NCBI RefSeq assembly: GCF_006874475.1
Contig: NZ_VIRM01000010.1
Span: 62,001 to 126,000, forward strand
Direction: 5' to 3'
Origin: Microbispora hainanensis
Lineage (GTDB): Bacteria; Actinomycetota; Actinomycetes; Streptosporangiales; Streptosporangiaceae
DNA: 64,000 nt
This document shows, piece by piece, positions 18,409 through 27,403 of the stretch. Below the pieces are notes generated by a model. The model was not told the DNA's origin. It saw nothing but the letters and a program-made list of their open reading frames with translations, and did not search any database. The first letter of the stretch is position 1. Each line of letters opens with the position of its first letter. Both the position numbers and the translations under genes were made by a program.

Positions 18409-19752
18409 ATGGTGACGATCCCCCGGCTCGTCGTCGCCGCCCCCGCCTCCGGCGCGGGCAAGACCACCGTGGCGACCGGGCTGATGGCGGCGCTGACCGC
18501 GCGGGGCCTGGCCGTCTCGCCGCACAAGGCGGGCCCCGACTACATCGACCCCGGCTATCACGCGCTCGCCACCGGCCGCCCCGGCCGCAACCTCGACGCG
18601 TTCCTCACCGGGGAGGACCTGATCGCCCCGCTGTTCGCGCACGGGGCACGCGGCGCGGACGTGGCGATCGTCGAAGGCGTGATGGGCCTCTTCGACGGGC
18701 GCTTCACCCACGGTCAGGGGTCGGCCTCCGAGGCGTCGACCGCGCACGTCGCCCGCCTGCTCGGCGCGCCCGTGCTGCTCGTGGTGGACGCGTCGTCCCA
18801 GGCGGCGTCCGTCGCGGCCCTCGTGCACGGCTTCGCCACCTTCGACCGGTCCGTACGGATCGCCGGGGTGGTGCTCAACCGGGTGGGCTCGGCCCGCCAC
18901 GAGGAGATCCTCCGCGAGGCGCTGCGTCCCCTGGGCATTCCAGTGGTGGGAGCCCTGCCGCGTGAGGCGGCCGTGCACGTTCCGTCGCGGCACCTCGGCC
19001 TGGTGCCCGCCGCCGAGCGCGACACGCGGGCCCGGCGGGCCGTCGCCGCCCTCGGGGCCCTGGTCGCACGGCACTGCGACCTCGATCTCGTGCTGCGCCT
19101 GGCCTCGGCGGCGCCCCCGCTCGCGGCCGTGCCCTGGTCGGCCGCCGACGCGGTGGGAACCCCGGTGTCCGGCCGGCCCGTGGTCGCGGTGGCCGCCGGT
19201 GCCGCGTTCACGTTCTCCTACGCCGAGACGGCCGAACTGCTGGCCGCCGCCGGGGCCGAGGTGGCGTACGTCGATCCGCTGCGCGACGAGGCGCTGCCGC
19301 CCGGCACCCGGGCCCTGGTGATCGGCGGCGGGTTCCCCGAGGTCCACGCCGCCGGCCTGGCCGCCAACACGCCGCTGCGGGAGCAGGTCGCGCGGCTGGC
19401 GGCATGCGGCGCGCCGATCGTCGCGGAGTGTGCGGGCCTGCTCTACCTGGCCGCCTCGCTCGACGGCGCGCCGATGTGCGGCGTGCTGCCGGCCCAGGCG
19501 CGGATGACCGACCGGCTGACGCTCGGCTACCGCGAGGCCGTACGGCCCGACGGCACCGTCGTGCGCGCGCACGAGTTCCACCGCACGGTCTGCTCCCCGC
19601 CCGCCGGCGAGTCCCCGGCGTACGTGCTGCCGAAGCGGGAGGGGTTCGTCCGGGGCGGCGTGCACGCCTCCTACCTCCACCCCCACTGGGCGGGCGCGCC
19701 GCGCCTGGCCCGCGAGCTCGTGCGGGCGGCCGTTTCGGAGGGCGCCGCATGA
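18409..19752 (+). CDS. cobB: Cobyrinate/hydrogenobyrinate a,c-diamide synthase
   Basis: Glutamine amidotransferase (CobB/CbiA) of 447 residues that amidates the a and c side chains of the corrin ring. Visible are the N-terminal P-loop PASGAGKTTVATG, the GPDYIDPGYH segment that is typical of the family, and the C-terminal glutaminase nucleophile in VAECAGLLYL. It supplies the substrate of CobN in the late cobalt insertion route. The start lies 7 bases after the cobO stop, and its TGA overlaps the ATG of cobI. Confidence 0.94.
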   Translation: MVTIPRLVVAAPASGAGKTTVATGLMAALTARGLAVSPHKAGPDYIDPGYHALATGRPGRNLDAFLTGEDLIAPLFAHGARGADVAIVEGVMGLFDGRFTHGQGSASEASTAHVARLLGAPVLLVVDASSQAASVAALVHGFATFDRSVRIAGVVLNRVGSARHEEILREALRPLGIPVVGALPREAAVHVPSRHLGLVPAAERDTRARRAVAALGALVARHCDLDLVLRLASAAPPLAAVPWSAADAVGTPVSGRPVVAVAAGAAFTFSYAETAELLAAAGAEVAYVDPLRDEALPPGTRALVIGGGFPEVHAAGLAANTPLREQVARLAACGAPIVAECAGLLYLAASLDGAPMCGVLPAQARMTDRLTLGYREAVRPDGTVVRAHEFHRTVCSPPAGESPAYVLPKREGFVRGGVHASYLHPHWAGAPRLARELVRAAVSEGAA

Positions 19753-20483
19753 GGCCCGTGCTGACCGGGGTGGGCGTCGGCCCGGGCGACCCCGACCTGG
19801 TGACGGTGAAGGCCGTGCGCGTGCTGCGCGAGGCGGACGTCGTGGTGGTGCCGGTCGCCGACACCGGCGAGGAGGGCCGCGCCGAGCGGATCGTCCGCGC
19901 CCACACCGGGCGGGACGTGCTGCGTCTGGAGTTCGCCCTCACCGATCCTCCGGGCAGTGGGCCGCGCCGCGCCGCCGCCTGGGACGCGGCGGGCGCGGCC
20001 GTCGCCGCCGCCTACGACACCGGCGCGCGGACGGTCGCGTTCGCGACGATCGGCGACCCCAACGTCTACAGCACCTTCACCTATCTGGCCGAGACCGTGC
20101 GCGGGCTCGTGCCGGAGGTGGAGGTCCGCACGGTTCCCGGCATCACCGCGATGCAGGCGCTCGCCGCGAGCAGCGGCACCGTCCTGGTCGAGGGCCGCGA
20201 GTCGCTCGCGCTGATGCCGCTGACGGCGGGGCTCGACGCCCTGCGCGGGGCGCTCGACGCCCACGACACCGTCGTCGCCTACAAGGGAGGACGCATGCTG
20301 CCCCAGGTCCTGGCCGCCGTCCGCGACTCCGGCCGTATGGCCGGCGCGGTCTACGGGGCGTCGCTCGGGCTGCCGGAGGAGGACGTGCGGCCCGCCGCCG
20401 GGCTCGATCCGGACGAGGCCGGGCCCTACCTGTCCGCGCTGCTGGTGACCCGGAAGCGTACGAGGCGGGGAGGCCGGCTGTGA
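19749..20483 (+). CDS. cobI: Precorrin-2 C20-methyltransferase
   Basis: SAM-dependent tetrapyrrole methylase of 244 residues that converts precorrin-2 to precorrin-3A. The N-terminal GVGVGPGDPDLVTVKAVRVL is the SAM-binding signature of the class, and TIGDPNVYSTFTYL with VPGITAMQALAA is characteristic of CobI/CbiL. It overlaps cobB upstream (ATGA) and cobM downstream (GTGA). Confidence 0.92.
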   Translation: MRPVLTGVGVGPGDPDLVTVKAVRVLREADVVVVPVADTGEEGRAERIVRAHTGRDVLRLEFALTDPPGSGPRRAAAWDAAGAAVAAAYDTGARTVAFATIGDPNVYSTFTYLAETVRGLVPEVEVRTVPGITAMQALAASSGTVLVEGRESLALMPLTAGLDALRGALDAHDTVVAYKGGRMLPQVLAAVRDSGRMAGAVYGASLGLPEEDVRPAAGLDPDEAGPYLSALLVTRKRTRRGGRL

Positions 20484-21352
20484 GCGGGCCCGCTTTGGAG
20501 GGGCCCGCTTTGGAGGGGCCCGCTTTGGAGGGGCCCGCTTTGGAGGGGCCTGCTTTGAGGGGCAAGGTGACTTTCGTCGGGGCGGGGCCGGGCGCGCCCG
20601 ACCTGCTCACGCTGCGCGGCGCGGCGGCCATCGCCGAGGCCGACGTCGTGATCTGGGCCTCCAGCCTGGTCCATCCCGGCGTGCTCGATCACGTCCGCGA
20701 CGGCGCCCGGGTGGTCGACTCCGCCGCCGTGTCCCTGGAGGAGGTCGTCGCCCTGTATGAGGAGGCGGCCCGCGACGGTCTGCGCGTGGCCCGCGTGCAC
20801 TCCGGCGACCCGGCCTTGTGGGGGGCGGTCCAGGAGCAGCTCGACCGGTGCGCCGCGCTCGGGCTGGAGACCGGGATCGTGCCGGGGGTGTCCAGCTTCA
20901 CCGCCGTCGCCGCCGCCGTACGGCGGGAGCTGACCGTGCCCGAGGTCGCGCAGTCGGTCGTGCTCACCCGCCTGGAGGGCGGCAAGACGCCCATGCCCGA
21001 GGGCGAGACCGTGCGCGAGTTCGCCGCGCACGGCACGACGATGGCGCTGTTCCTGTCGGCGGCCCGCGCGGGCCGGTTGCAGGAGGAGCTGCTGGCGGGC
21101 GGCTACCCGCCCGGAACGCCGTGCGTGGTCGGCTACCGGGTCACGTGGGAGGACGAGCTCGTGCTGCACTGCCGCCTGGACGAGCTGGCGGCGACCGTGC
21201 GCGCCCATCGGCTGTGGAAGCACACGCTGGTGCTGGTCGGGCCCGCGCTGGAGGCTCACGGCACGCGCTCGCATCTCTATCACCCCGGGCACTTCCACGG
21301 CCACCGCCGGTCCGACCCGGCAGCCCGGCGCGAACTGCGAGGTTCGCGATGA
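20480..21352 (+). CDS. cobM: Precorrin-4 C11-methyltransferase with repeat N-terminus
   Basis: SAM-dependent methylase, family signature VTFVGAGPGAPDLLTLRG, plus VPGVSSFTAVAAAV and PMPEGETVREFA, as in CobM/CbiF. The frame begins at a GTG that overlaps the cobI stop, but the first ~29 residues are made of a five-residue repeat (GPALE) encoded by a 15-bp tandem repeat. An in-frame GTG at 20567 sits exactly at the conserved VTFVGAGPG start and has GAGGGG four bases upstream, so translation may begin there and the repeat may be a leader. Both options are open. Its stop overlaps cbiD. Confidence 0.9.
   Translation: MSGPALEGPALEGPALEGPALEGPALRGKVTFVGAGPGAPDLLTLRGAAAIAEADVVIWASSLVHPGVLDHVRDGARVVDSAAVSLEEVVALYEEAARDGLRVARVHSGDPALWGAVQEQLDRCAALGLETGIVPGVSSFTAVAAAVRRELTVPEVAQSVVLTRLEGGKTPMPEGETVREFAAHGTTMALFLSAARAGRLQEELLAGGYPPGTPCVVGYRVTWEDELVLHCRLDELAATVRAHRLWKHTLVLVGPALEAHGTRSHLYHPGHFHGHRRSDPAARRELRGSR
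20486..20559 (+). repeat. 15-bp tandem repeat at the 5' end of cobM
   Basis: Four perfect copies of GGGCCCGCTTTGGAG (20486-20545) and a fifth degenerate copy. Each unit carries a GGAGGGG ribosome-site-like string at the unit boundary, so the region holds a ladder of potential ribosome sites ahead of the conserved start of CobM. Confidence 0.95.
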
Positions 21353-22566
21353 GCGAAGCTCCGGATCTGCACGGTCCGGATCTGCACGGTCCGGATCTGC
21401 ACGGTCCGGATCTGCACGGTCCCGAACTGCACGGTCCCGAACTGCGCGAGCCCGACCTGCCGCGCACGATGCGGGTGCGCAAGCGGGCACTGCGCACCGG
21501 CTGGACGACCGGCACCTGCGGCGCCGCCGCCGCCAAGGCCGCCAGCATCGCGCTCGCGCACGGCGACACCCCGTCCACGGTGGACACGCCGCTGCCGGGC
21601 GGCGGCCGGGTGACGCTGCCCGTCGACTCGTACGACGTGGCGGACGCGAAGGCCACGGCCGTCGTCGTCAAGGACGCGGGGGACGACCCCGACGTGACCC
21701 ACGGCGCGCACCTGACCGCGACCGTGTCGTGGCGGCCCGAGGCCGGCATCGAACTGGACGGCGGCGTCGGCGTCGGTGTGGTCACCCGGCCGGGCCTCGG
21801 CCTGGAGGTCGGCGGCCCGGCCATCAACCCGGTGCCCCGGGCGCAGATCACCCAGGCCGTCGGCGAGGTCGTCGACCTGGGACTGCGCGGCGTCCGCGTG
21901 ATCATCAGCGTGCCCGAGGGCGAGCGGATGGCCCGCAAGACCACCAACGCCAGGCTCGGCATCCTCGGCGGCATCTCGATCCTCGGCACGACCGGGATCG
22001 TGCGGCCGTTCTCCACCGAGTCGTGGCGCTCCTCGGTCGTCCAGGCCATCGACGTGATGGCCGCGCAGGGCGAGCGCACGCTCGTGCTGTCCACGGGCGG
22101 GCGCACCGACCGCGCCGCGATGCGGCTGCGGCCCGACCTGCCCGCCGTGTGTTTCGTCGAGGTCGGCGACTTCACCGGGGCCGCGCTGCGCCGGGCCGTC
22201 GACGCGGGGCTGACCGACGTGCTGTTCGTCGGCATGGCCGGCAAGCTGACCAAGCTCGCGGCCGGCGTGCTCATGACCCACTACACCCGGTCGAAGATCG
22301 ACAAGGACCTGCTGGCCCGGGTGACCCGGGAGGCCGGCGGCGACGAGGCCCTGGCAGGGCGGGTCGCCGAGGCCAACACCGCCCGGCACGCGTACGAGCT
22401 GTGGGAGGCCGCCGGGCTGCTCGAACCCGCCGGGCGGGTGCTGTGCACCCGGGTCAAGGACGTGCTGGAGCGGTTCTGCGACGGCGCGCTCACCGCGTCG
22501 GTGATCATGGTCGATCCGGACGGGCACGCGCCGGTCGCCTCCAGCGCGGAGGGACGCGGGTGGTGA
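21349..22566 (+). CDS. cbiD: Cobalt-precorrin-5B C1-methyltransferase
   Basis: CbiD protein, 405 residues as called, methylating C1 in the oxygen-independent style of ring contraction. The family start RTGWTTGTCGAAAAKAA is clear, as is NPVPRAQITQAVGEV. The ATG overlaps the cobM stop (ATGA), but the first 40 residues are a repeated pentapeptide (PDLHG/PELHG) from a 15-bp repeat; an in-frame ATG at 21469 (MRVRKRALRTGWTTG) would remove it, although no ribosome site is visible there. Presence of CbiD with CbiG argues for anaerobic-type chemistry in part of the pathway. Confidence 0.92.
   Translation: MSEAPDLHGPDLHGPDLHGPDLHGPELHGPELREPDLPRTMRVRKRALRTGWTTGTCGAAAAKAASIALAHGDTPSTVDTPLPGGGRVTLPVDSYDVADAKATAVVVKDAGDDPDVTHGAHLTATVSWRPEAGIELDGGVGVGVVTRPGLGLEVGGPAINPVPRAQITQAVGEVVDLGLRGVRVIISVPEGERMARKTTNARLGILGGISILGTTGIVRPFSTESWRSSVVQAIDVMAAQGERTLVLSTGGRTDRAAMRLRPDLPAVCFVEVGDFTGAALRRAVDAGLTDVLFVGMAGKLTKLAAGVLMTHYTRSKIDKDLLARVTREAGGDEALAGRVAEANTARHAYELWEAAGLLEPAGRVLCTRVKDVLERFCDGALTASVIMVDPDGHAPVASSAEGRGW
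21361..21450 (+). repeat. 15-bp tandem repeat at the 5' end of cbiD
   Basis: Four perfect copies of CCGGATCTGCACGGT (21361-21420) followed by two diverged copies beginning CCCGAACTGC. It is unrelated in sequence to the cobM repeat but has the same unit length and the same position between coupled start codon and conserved domain. Confidence 0.95.
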
Positions 22567-23747
22567 CGCGGATGGTGACGGTCATCGGCGTCGACGGACG
22601 GCCGCTCGCCTCCTGGGCGGCCGCGCGGCTGGCCGAGGCGACGCTGGTCGCCGGCGCCGCCCGCCACCTGGACGCGCTGCCCGTCCCCCGGCAGGCGGAA
22701 CGCGTGGTGCTGGGGAACGTCACGGCGGGCGTGCGGGCCCTCACGGGCCACGACGGCCCCGCGGTCGTGCTCGCCTCGGGCGACCCCGGGTTCTTCGGCC
22801 TCGTCCGCCTGCTGCGCGAGCACGGCCTGGACGTCGAGGTCGCGCCCGCCGTCTCCTCGGTCGCGGCGGCCTTCGGCCTGGCCGGGCTCAACTGGGACGA
22901 CGCCGTCGTGGTGAGCGCGCACGGGCGCGACCCCCGCCGGGCGGTCAACACGTGCCGGGCGCTGGCGAAGGTCGCCGTGCTCACCGCCCCCGGCGCGGGG
23001 CCCGCCGAGATCGGCGCGGCCCTGCGCGGCTGGCCGCGCCGTCTCCTGGTCGCCGAACGCCTCGGGGCCGCCGAACAGCGGATCACCGCGTGCACGCCCG
23101 GCGAGGCCGCCGGGAGGAAGTGGGCCGACCCCAACGTGGTGCTGTCCCTGGTGGACGGCCCGTCTCCGCGCGGCTGGGCCGCGCCCCCGGGCCCGGCTCC
23201 GGAACGGTGGGGCCTGCCCGAGGAGCGCTTCGAGCACCGCGACGGCATGATCACCAAGGCGGAGGTGCGGGCGCTGGCCCTCGCGCATCTCGGTCCCCGC
23301 GTGGGCGACCTGGTGTGGGACCTCGGCTGCGGCAGCGGTTCCGTGGCGGTCGAGGCGGCCCGCTTCGGCGCCGCCGTCGTCGCCGTCGACCGCGACCCCG
23401 CCCAGTGCGACCGCACGCGCCGCAACGCCGCGGCGTACGGCGTCGAGGTGCGCGTGGTGCACGACGCGGCCCCCGGCTGCCTGACCGGGCTCCCCGCACC
23501 GGACGCCGTGTTCGTGGGCGGGGGCGGGCCTGGCGTGGTGAGCCACGTGGCGGCCGTCGGCGCGCGGGCCGTGGTCGCCGCGCTCGCCGCCGTCGACCGG
23601 CTGCCCGCCGTACGTGACGCGCTGGCCGCGGCGTCGTACGAGGTCGGGGGCGTGTCGCTGGCGGCGAGCAGGTTCGGCGCGCTGCCGGACGGCGCGACCA
23701 GGCTCGTGGCCGCCAATCCCGTCTTTCTCGTCTGGGGGCATCGATGA
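22563..23747 (+). CDS. cobL: Precorrin-6Y C5,15-methyltransferase (decarboxylating), CbiE-CbiT fusion
   Basis: Bifunctional protein of 394 residues. The N-terminal half is a CbiE tetrapyrrole methylase (GDPGFFGLVRLLREHG); the C-terminal half is a CbiT class I methyltransferase (VWDLGCGSGSVAVEAARFG with VDRDPAQC). Together they methylate C5 and C15 and decarboxylate the acetate side chain at C12. The start GTG at 22563 overlaps the cbiD stop (GTGA) and has GGAGGG 9 bases upstream; an ATG at 22572 is a weaker alternative. Confidence 0.92.
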   Translation: MTRMVTVIGVDGRPLASWAAARLAEATLVAGAARHLDALPVPRQAERVVLGNVTAGVRALTGHDGPAVVLASGDPGFFGLVRLLREHGLDVEVAPAVSSVAAAFGLAGLNWDDAVVVSAHGRDPRRAVNTCRALAKVAVLTAPGAGPAEIGAALRGWPRRLLVAERLGAAEQRITACTPGEAAGRKWADPNVVLSLVDGPSPRGWAAPPGPAPERWGLPEERFEHRDGMITKAEVRALALAHLGPRVGDLVWDLGCGSGSVAVEAARFGAAVVAVDRDPAQCDRTRRNAAAYGVEVRVVHDAAPGCLTGLPAPDAVFVGGGGPGVVSHVAAVGARAVVAALAAVDRLPAVRDALAAASYEVGGVSLAASRFGALPDGATRLVAANPVFLVWGHR

Positions 23748-25516
23748 CGGTTGTCGGACTGGTCACCGCGACCAAGGCCGGCCGGGCCGCCGCCGCGCTG
23801 CTGGAGCGGGCGTGGCCGCACACCCGGTCGTATCCCGTGGGCGACCTGGCGCGGGCCTGGCGCGAATGCGACCGCATCGTGTGCTTCCTCGCCACCGGCG
23901 CCACCGTACGGCTGATCGCCCCGCTGCTGGGCGGCAAGCACCACGACCCCGGGGTGGTCTGCGTTGATGAGGCACGCCGCTTCGCCGTGGCCCTGATCGG
24001 CGGTCACGGCGTTGATCACAGCGGGGGCTCCAACCGGCTCGCGCACGAGGTCGCCGACGTGCTCGGTGCGACGCCCGTCGTCACCACCGCGACCGACGCC
24101 ACCGGGACGGGCGCGCTCGACACGCTCGGCCTGCCGGTCGAGGGCGACGTGGCGGCCGTGACCCGTGCCATGCTCGACGGCCTGCTCGACGGCCTGCTCG
24201 ACGGCCTGCTCGACGGCCTCTCCGAAGGCCCACCCGACGGGCCGCTCGACGGTGAGGGCGTGACGCTCACCGCCGACGCCACGTGGCCGCTGCCGCCCCT
24301 GCCCGTGACCGTGTCGGACACGCCGCGTCCCCCGTGTGTGCTGGTGACCGACCGCCTCGTCGATCCGCCGCGCCCCGCCGTCGTCGTCCGGCCGCCGAGC
24401 CTCGTCGTCGGCGTCGGCGCGAGCCGGGGCGTCGCCGCCGGGGAGGTCCTCGCGCTGATCCATGACGCGCTCGCCGAGGCCGGGCTGTCGCCCCGCTCGG
24501 TCGCGCGCCTCGCCACCGCCGACGTGAAGGCGGACGAGGCCGGGATCGTCGAGGCCGCCCGCACGCTCGGCGTGCCGCTCGTCACCCACCCCGCCGAACG
24601 GCTCGCCCGGGTCGAGGTGCCGCACCCCAGCGAGGTCGTCCGCCGGGCGGTCGGCACCCCCAGCGTGGCCGAGGCCGCCGCCCTCGCCGACGGCGGCGAG
24701 CTCGTGGTGCCCAAGCGCAGGTCGGCGATGGCGACCGCGGCCGTCGCCCGGCTGCGGCCCCGCGGCAGGCTGGCCATCGTCGGCCTCGGCCCCGGCGCCC
24801 GCGACCTGATGACCCCGCGCGCCGTCGCCGAGGTGCGCCGCTGCGGCTACCTCGTCGGCCTCGACCAGTACGTCGACCAGATCCGCGACCTGCTGCGCCC
24901 CGGCACACACGTCGTCGAGTCGGGCCTCGGCGCGGAGGAGGAACGCGCCCGCACCGCCGTACGGCTCGCGAGCGAGGGACACGCGGTCGCGCTCGTCGGC
25001 AGCGGCGACGCGGGCGTCTACGCGATGGCCGCCCCCGCACTGGAGTTGGCAGGCGCGGAGTTCGCGGACGACACCTTCGACGTGGTCGGCGTGCCGGGGG
25101 TGACCGCCATGCTCGCCGCCGGTGCGCTGCTCGGCGCGCCGCTCGGCCACGACCACTGCGCGATCAGCCTGTCCGACCTGCACACGCCGTGGGAGGCGAT
25201 CGAACGGCGGGTGCGGGCGGCGGCCGACGCCGACCTCGTCGTTGCCTTCTACAACCCCCGCTCGCGCGGGCGCGACCGGCAGCTTCCCCGGGCGCTGGAG
25301 ATCCTCGCCGAACGGCGCGGACCGGACACACCGGCCGGCGTGGTGACCGACGCGAGCCGGCCCGGGGAGAGCGTCGCGCTGACCACGCTCGGCGGGCTCG
25401 ACGTGTCCACGGTGACCATGCGCAGCCTCGTGATCGTCGGCGCCACGTCCAGCAGGATCGTGGCGGGCCGCTTCGTGACGCCGAGGGGGTACGCGTGGCA
25501 GCCCTCGCCTACCTAG
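23744..25516 (+). CDS. CbiG-CobJ fusion (cobalt-precorrin-5A hydrolase / precorrin-3B C17-methyltransferase)
   Basis: Two-domain protein of 590 residues. The N-terminal ~330 residues are CbiG-like (FLATGATVRLIAPLL, GGHGVDHSGGSNRLA, then a CbiG C-terminal domain with TADVKADEAGIVEAA), expected to open the lactone ring. The C-terminal part, from about residue 340 (LAIVGLGPGARDLMTPRA), is CobJ/CbiH with YNPRSRGRDRQL. A short LDGL repeat sits within the CbiG half. The ATG overlaps cobL by 4 bases. The fusion joins two consecutive steps of ring contraction. No CobG-like monooxygenase is present in the window. Confidence 0.9.
   Translation: MTVVGLVTATKAGRAAAALLERAWPHTRSYPVGDLARAWRECDRIVCFLATGATVRLIAPLLGGKHHDPGVVCVDEARRFAVALIGGHGVDHSGGSNRLAHEVADVLGATPVVTTATDATGTGALDTLGLPVEGDVAAVTRAMLDGLLDGLLDGLLDGLSEGPPDGPLDGEGVTLTADATWPLPPLPVTVSDTPRPPCVLVTDRLVDPPRPAVVVRPPSLVVGVGASRGVAAGEVLALIHDALAEAGLSPRSVARLATADVKADEAGIVEAARTLGVPLVTHPAERLARVEVPHPSEVVRRAVGTPSVAEAAALADGGELVVPKRRSAMATAAVARLRPRGRLAIVGLGPGARDLMTPRAVAEVRRCGYLVGLDQYVDQIRDLLRPGTHVVESGLGAEEERARTAVRLASEGHAVALVGSGDAGVYAMAAPALELAGAEFADDTFDVVGVPGVTAMLAAGALLGAPLGHDHCAISLSDLHTPWEAIERRVRAAADADLVVAFYNPRSRGRDRQLPRALEILAERRGPDTPAGVVTDASRPGESVALTTLGGLDVSTVTMRSLVIVGATSSRIVAGRFVTPRGYAWQPSPT
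24170..24217 (+). repeat. 12-bp tandem repeat inside cbiG-cobJ
   Basis: About four copies of CTGCTCGACGGC (the first with ATG in place of CTG) encode LLDG repeated in the region between the two CbiG subdomains; more diverged copies follow to about 24251. Confidence 0.85.
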
Positions 25517-25719
25517 TCACCGAGGCGTGCGCCGGGTGCGGCGCCTGCCTGCTCACCTGTCCCGAGCACGCCATCCGGCCCAGTGAGCGGCCCAGTGAGC
25601 GGCCCAGTGATCAGCAGGGATCCGGCGTTTCGCTCGTCGTGCTCGACAGCCGGTGCACCCGCTGCGGCGAGTGCGCCGAGGTATGCCCCGTCGACGCCGT
25701 ACTGGAGGTGCGGGTGTGA
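25495..25719 (+). CDS. Small 2[4Fe-4S] ferredoxin in the cobalamin operon
   Basis: Ferredoxin of 74 residues with two complete CxxCxxCxxxCP clusters: CAGCGACLLTCP near residue 12 and CTRCGECAEVCP near residue 55. I chose the GTG at 25495, which has GAGGGGG six bases upstream and overlaps the cbiG-cobJ end by 22 bases. Between the clusters there is a repeated SERP stretch from a 12-bp repeat, longer than the usual connecting loop. Its place in the operon suggests it donates electrons to a corrin step (for example a cobalt or ring reduction); this is inference. Confidence 0.85.
   Translation: MAALAYLVTEACAGCGACLLTCPEHAIRPSERPSERPSDQQGSGVSLVVLDSRCTRCGECAEVCPVDAVLEVRV
25576..25611 (+). repeat. 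12-bp tandem repeat in the ferredoxin gene
   Basis: Three copies of CGGCCCAGTGAG (the third ends in T), encoding the repeated tetrapeptide RPSE/RPSD between the two Fe-S clusters. Confidence 0.85.
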
Positions 25720-26831
25720 GTGTCGAAACCCATGGGGCCTGGACGCCCCGCGAACGGGCCAGGATCGGCGGCATCGTCGCCGTCGTCGCCGCCCTGCACA
25801 TCGCGGGCTGGGCGCTCTACCTCTACTACGCGAACGGCCTGGCCGGGGCCGGGGCGTTCGCGGGCGCCGGGACGCTCGCCTACAGCCTCGGCATCCGCCA
25901 CGCCTTCGACGCCGACCACATCGCCGCCATCGACGACACGACCCGGCTGATGATGCAGCGGGGCCGCCGTCCCGTCGGCGTCGGCTTCTTCTTCGCCCTG
26001 GGCCACTCGACCGTCGTCCTGGTGCTCGCCATGATCGTCGCGGCCGCCGCAGGAGCGGCGGCGGCCGGGGACGGCGTCGAGGAGTTCCGGCACGTCGGCG
26101 GCGTGGTGTCCCAGGTGGTCGCCATGTCGTTCCTGCTGCTCGTCGCCGTGCTCAACGCCCTCGTCCTGGCCGGGGTGATCGGCCTGTGGCGCCGGATGAC
26201 GCGCGGCACACTCGACCGGGACGAGCTGGAGCTGCTGCTGCTCAACCGCGGCCTGCTCAACCGGATGCTCGGCCGCCGGGCACGCGGGCTGATCCGGTCG
26301 TCGTGGCACATGTATCCCGTCGGCATCCTGTTCGGGCTCGGCCTGGAGACCGCCAGCGAGGTCACGTTGCTCGCGCTATCGGCCGGTACGGCGGCGCAGG
26401 GCGGGCTGCCCGCCCTCGCGGTGCTGACCCTGCCCCTGCTGTTCGCGGCCGGGATGACCGCCTGCGACACCGCCGACAGCCTGCTGATGTCGCGCGCCTA
26501 CTCCTGGGCGCACCGCAGCCCCGCCCGGCGGCTCTACTACAACGCGGCCACGACCGGGATGACCGTCGTCGTGGCGGCCTTCATCGCGAGCGTCTACCTC
26601 GCGGGGCTCCTGACCGAGGCTGCCGCCGGGACCGGCGCGCGCGGCGGTCTCGGCGGGATCGGCGGTCTCGGTGGGCTCGGTGGGCTCGGCGGGCCGCTCG
26701 CGGCGTATGCGTCGCTCGCCGAGCACTTCGAGATGCTCGGTTACGCCATCGTCGCCGCGTTCGCCGTCGTCTGGGCGGGCGCCGCCCTCGTATGGCGGCT
26801 GTCCGGGCTCGGCCGGAGGTACGCGGAGTGA
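25716..26831 (+). CDS. Nickel/cobalt permease, NiCoT (HoxN/NixA) family
   Basis: Integral membrane transporter of 371 residues with about eight helices. The family signature in helix II is present as RHAFDADHIAAIDDTTR, and further conserved segments are LGHSTVVLVL and LFGLGLETASEV. In this context it most likely imports cobalt for corrin synthesis. The GTG start overlaps the ferredoxin stop. Near the C-terminus a glycine/leucine repeat (GLGG) forms an extended loop before the last helix. Confidence 0.92.
   Translation: MSVETHGAWTPRERARIGGIVAVVAALHIAGWALYLYYANGLAGAGAFAGAGTLAYSLGIRHAFDADHIAAIDDTTRLMMQRGRRPVGVGFFFALGHSTVVLVLAMIVAAAAGAAAAGDGVEEFRHVGGVVSQVVAMSFLLLVAVLNALVLAGVIGLWRRMTRGTLDRDELELLLLNRGLLNRMLGRRARGLIRSSWHMYPVGILFGLGLETASEVTLLALSAGTAAQGGLPALAVLTLPLLFAAGMTACDTADSLLMSRAYSWAHRSPARRLYYNAATTGMTVVVAAFIASVYLAGLLTEAAAGTGARGGLGGIGGLGGLGGLGGPLAAYASLAEHFEMLGYAIVAAFAVVWAGAALVWRLSGLGRRYAE
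26641..26693 (+). repeat. Short 9-bp-type repeat in the Ni/Co permease gene
   Basis: Degenerate repeat of the GGCGGTCTC / GGTGGGCTC type, encoding GGL triplets in a loop before the last membrane helix. Confidence 0.7.
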
Positions 26832-27403
26832 GGATCGTGCACCCCATCGAGGCGCGGTCGTACGAGATCCTGCGCTCCCGGGCCGACACCTCCGGCCTGC
26901 CGCCGCTGACCCGGGCCGTGACCGAGCGGGTCATCCACGCGAGCGCCGACCTCGACTACCTGACCGCCCTCGTCGTCTCCGCCGAGGAGGACCTGCGGCG
27001 GGCCGCCGACGCCCTGCGCGCCGGGGCCCCCGTGGTCACCGACGTCGAGATGGTCGCGGCCGGGATCACCGCCGTCGCGCCCGTCTGCCACGTACGGCGG
27101 GCCGTCGCGCGGGACGGCCTGACCCGCAGCGCCGCCGCCGTCCACCTGGCGTACGACGAGGTGGGCCCGGGGGCGGTGTGGGCCGTGGGCAACGCTCCCA
27201 CCGCGCTGGAGGAGATCCTGCGCCTCGGCGTCCGCCCTGCGCTCGTCGTCGGCCTGCCCGTCGGGTTCGTCGGCGCGGCCGAGAGCAAGGCCGCCCTGCG
27301 CGCGTCGGGACTGCCCGCGGTCAGCAACCGCGGTGAGAAGGGCGGTTCTGCGGTCGCCGCCGCCGCCGTCAACGCACTTCTGTACTGGGAGGATTCACTA
27401 TGA
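26828..27403 (+). CDS. cobH: Precorrin-8X methylmutase
   Basis: CobH/CbiC of 191 residues, which moves the C11 methyl group to C12 to give hydrogenobyrinate/cobyrinate. Conserved elements include PIEARSYEILRSRAD, RVIHASADLDY, VVTDVEMVAAGI and GLPVGFVGAAESKAAL. The GTG start overlaps the permease stop (GTGA), and the gene overlaps cbiX by 4 bases. Confidence 0.93.
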   Translation: MRIVHPIEARSYEILRSRADTSGLPPLTRAVTERVIHASADLDYLTALVVSAEEDLRRAADALRAGAPVVTDVEMVAAGITAVAPVCHVRRAVARDGLTRSAAAVHLAYDEVGPGAVWAVGNAPTALEEILRLGVRPALVVGLPVGFVGAAESKAALRASGLPAVSNRGEKGGSAVAAAAVNALLYWEDSL

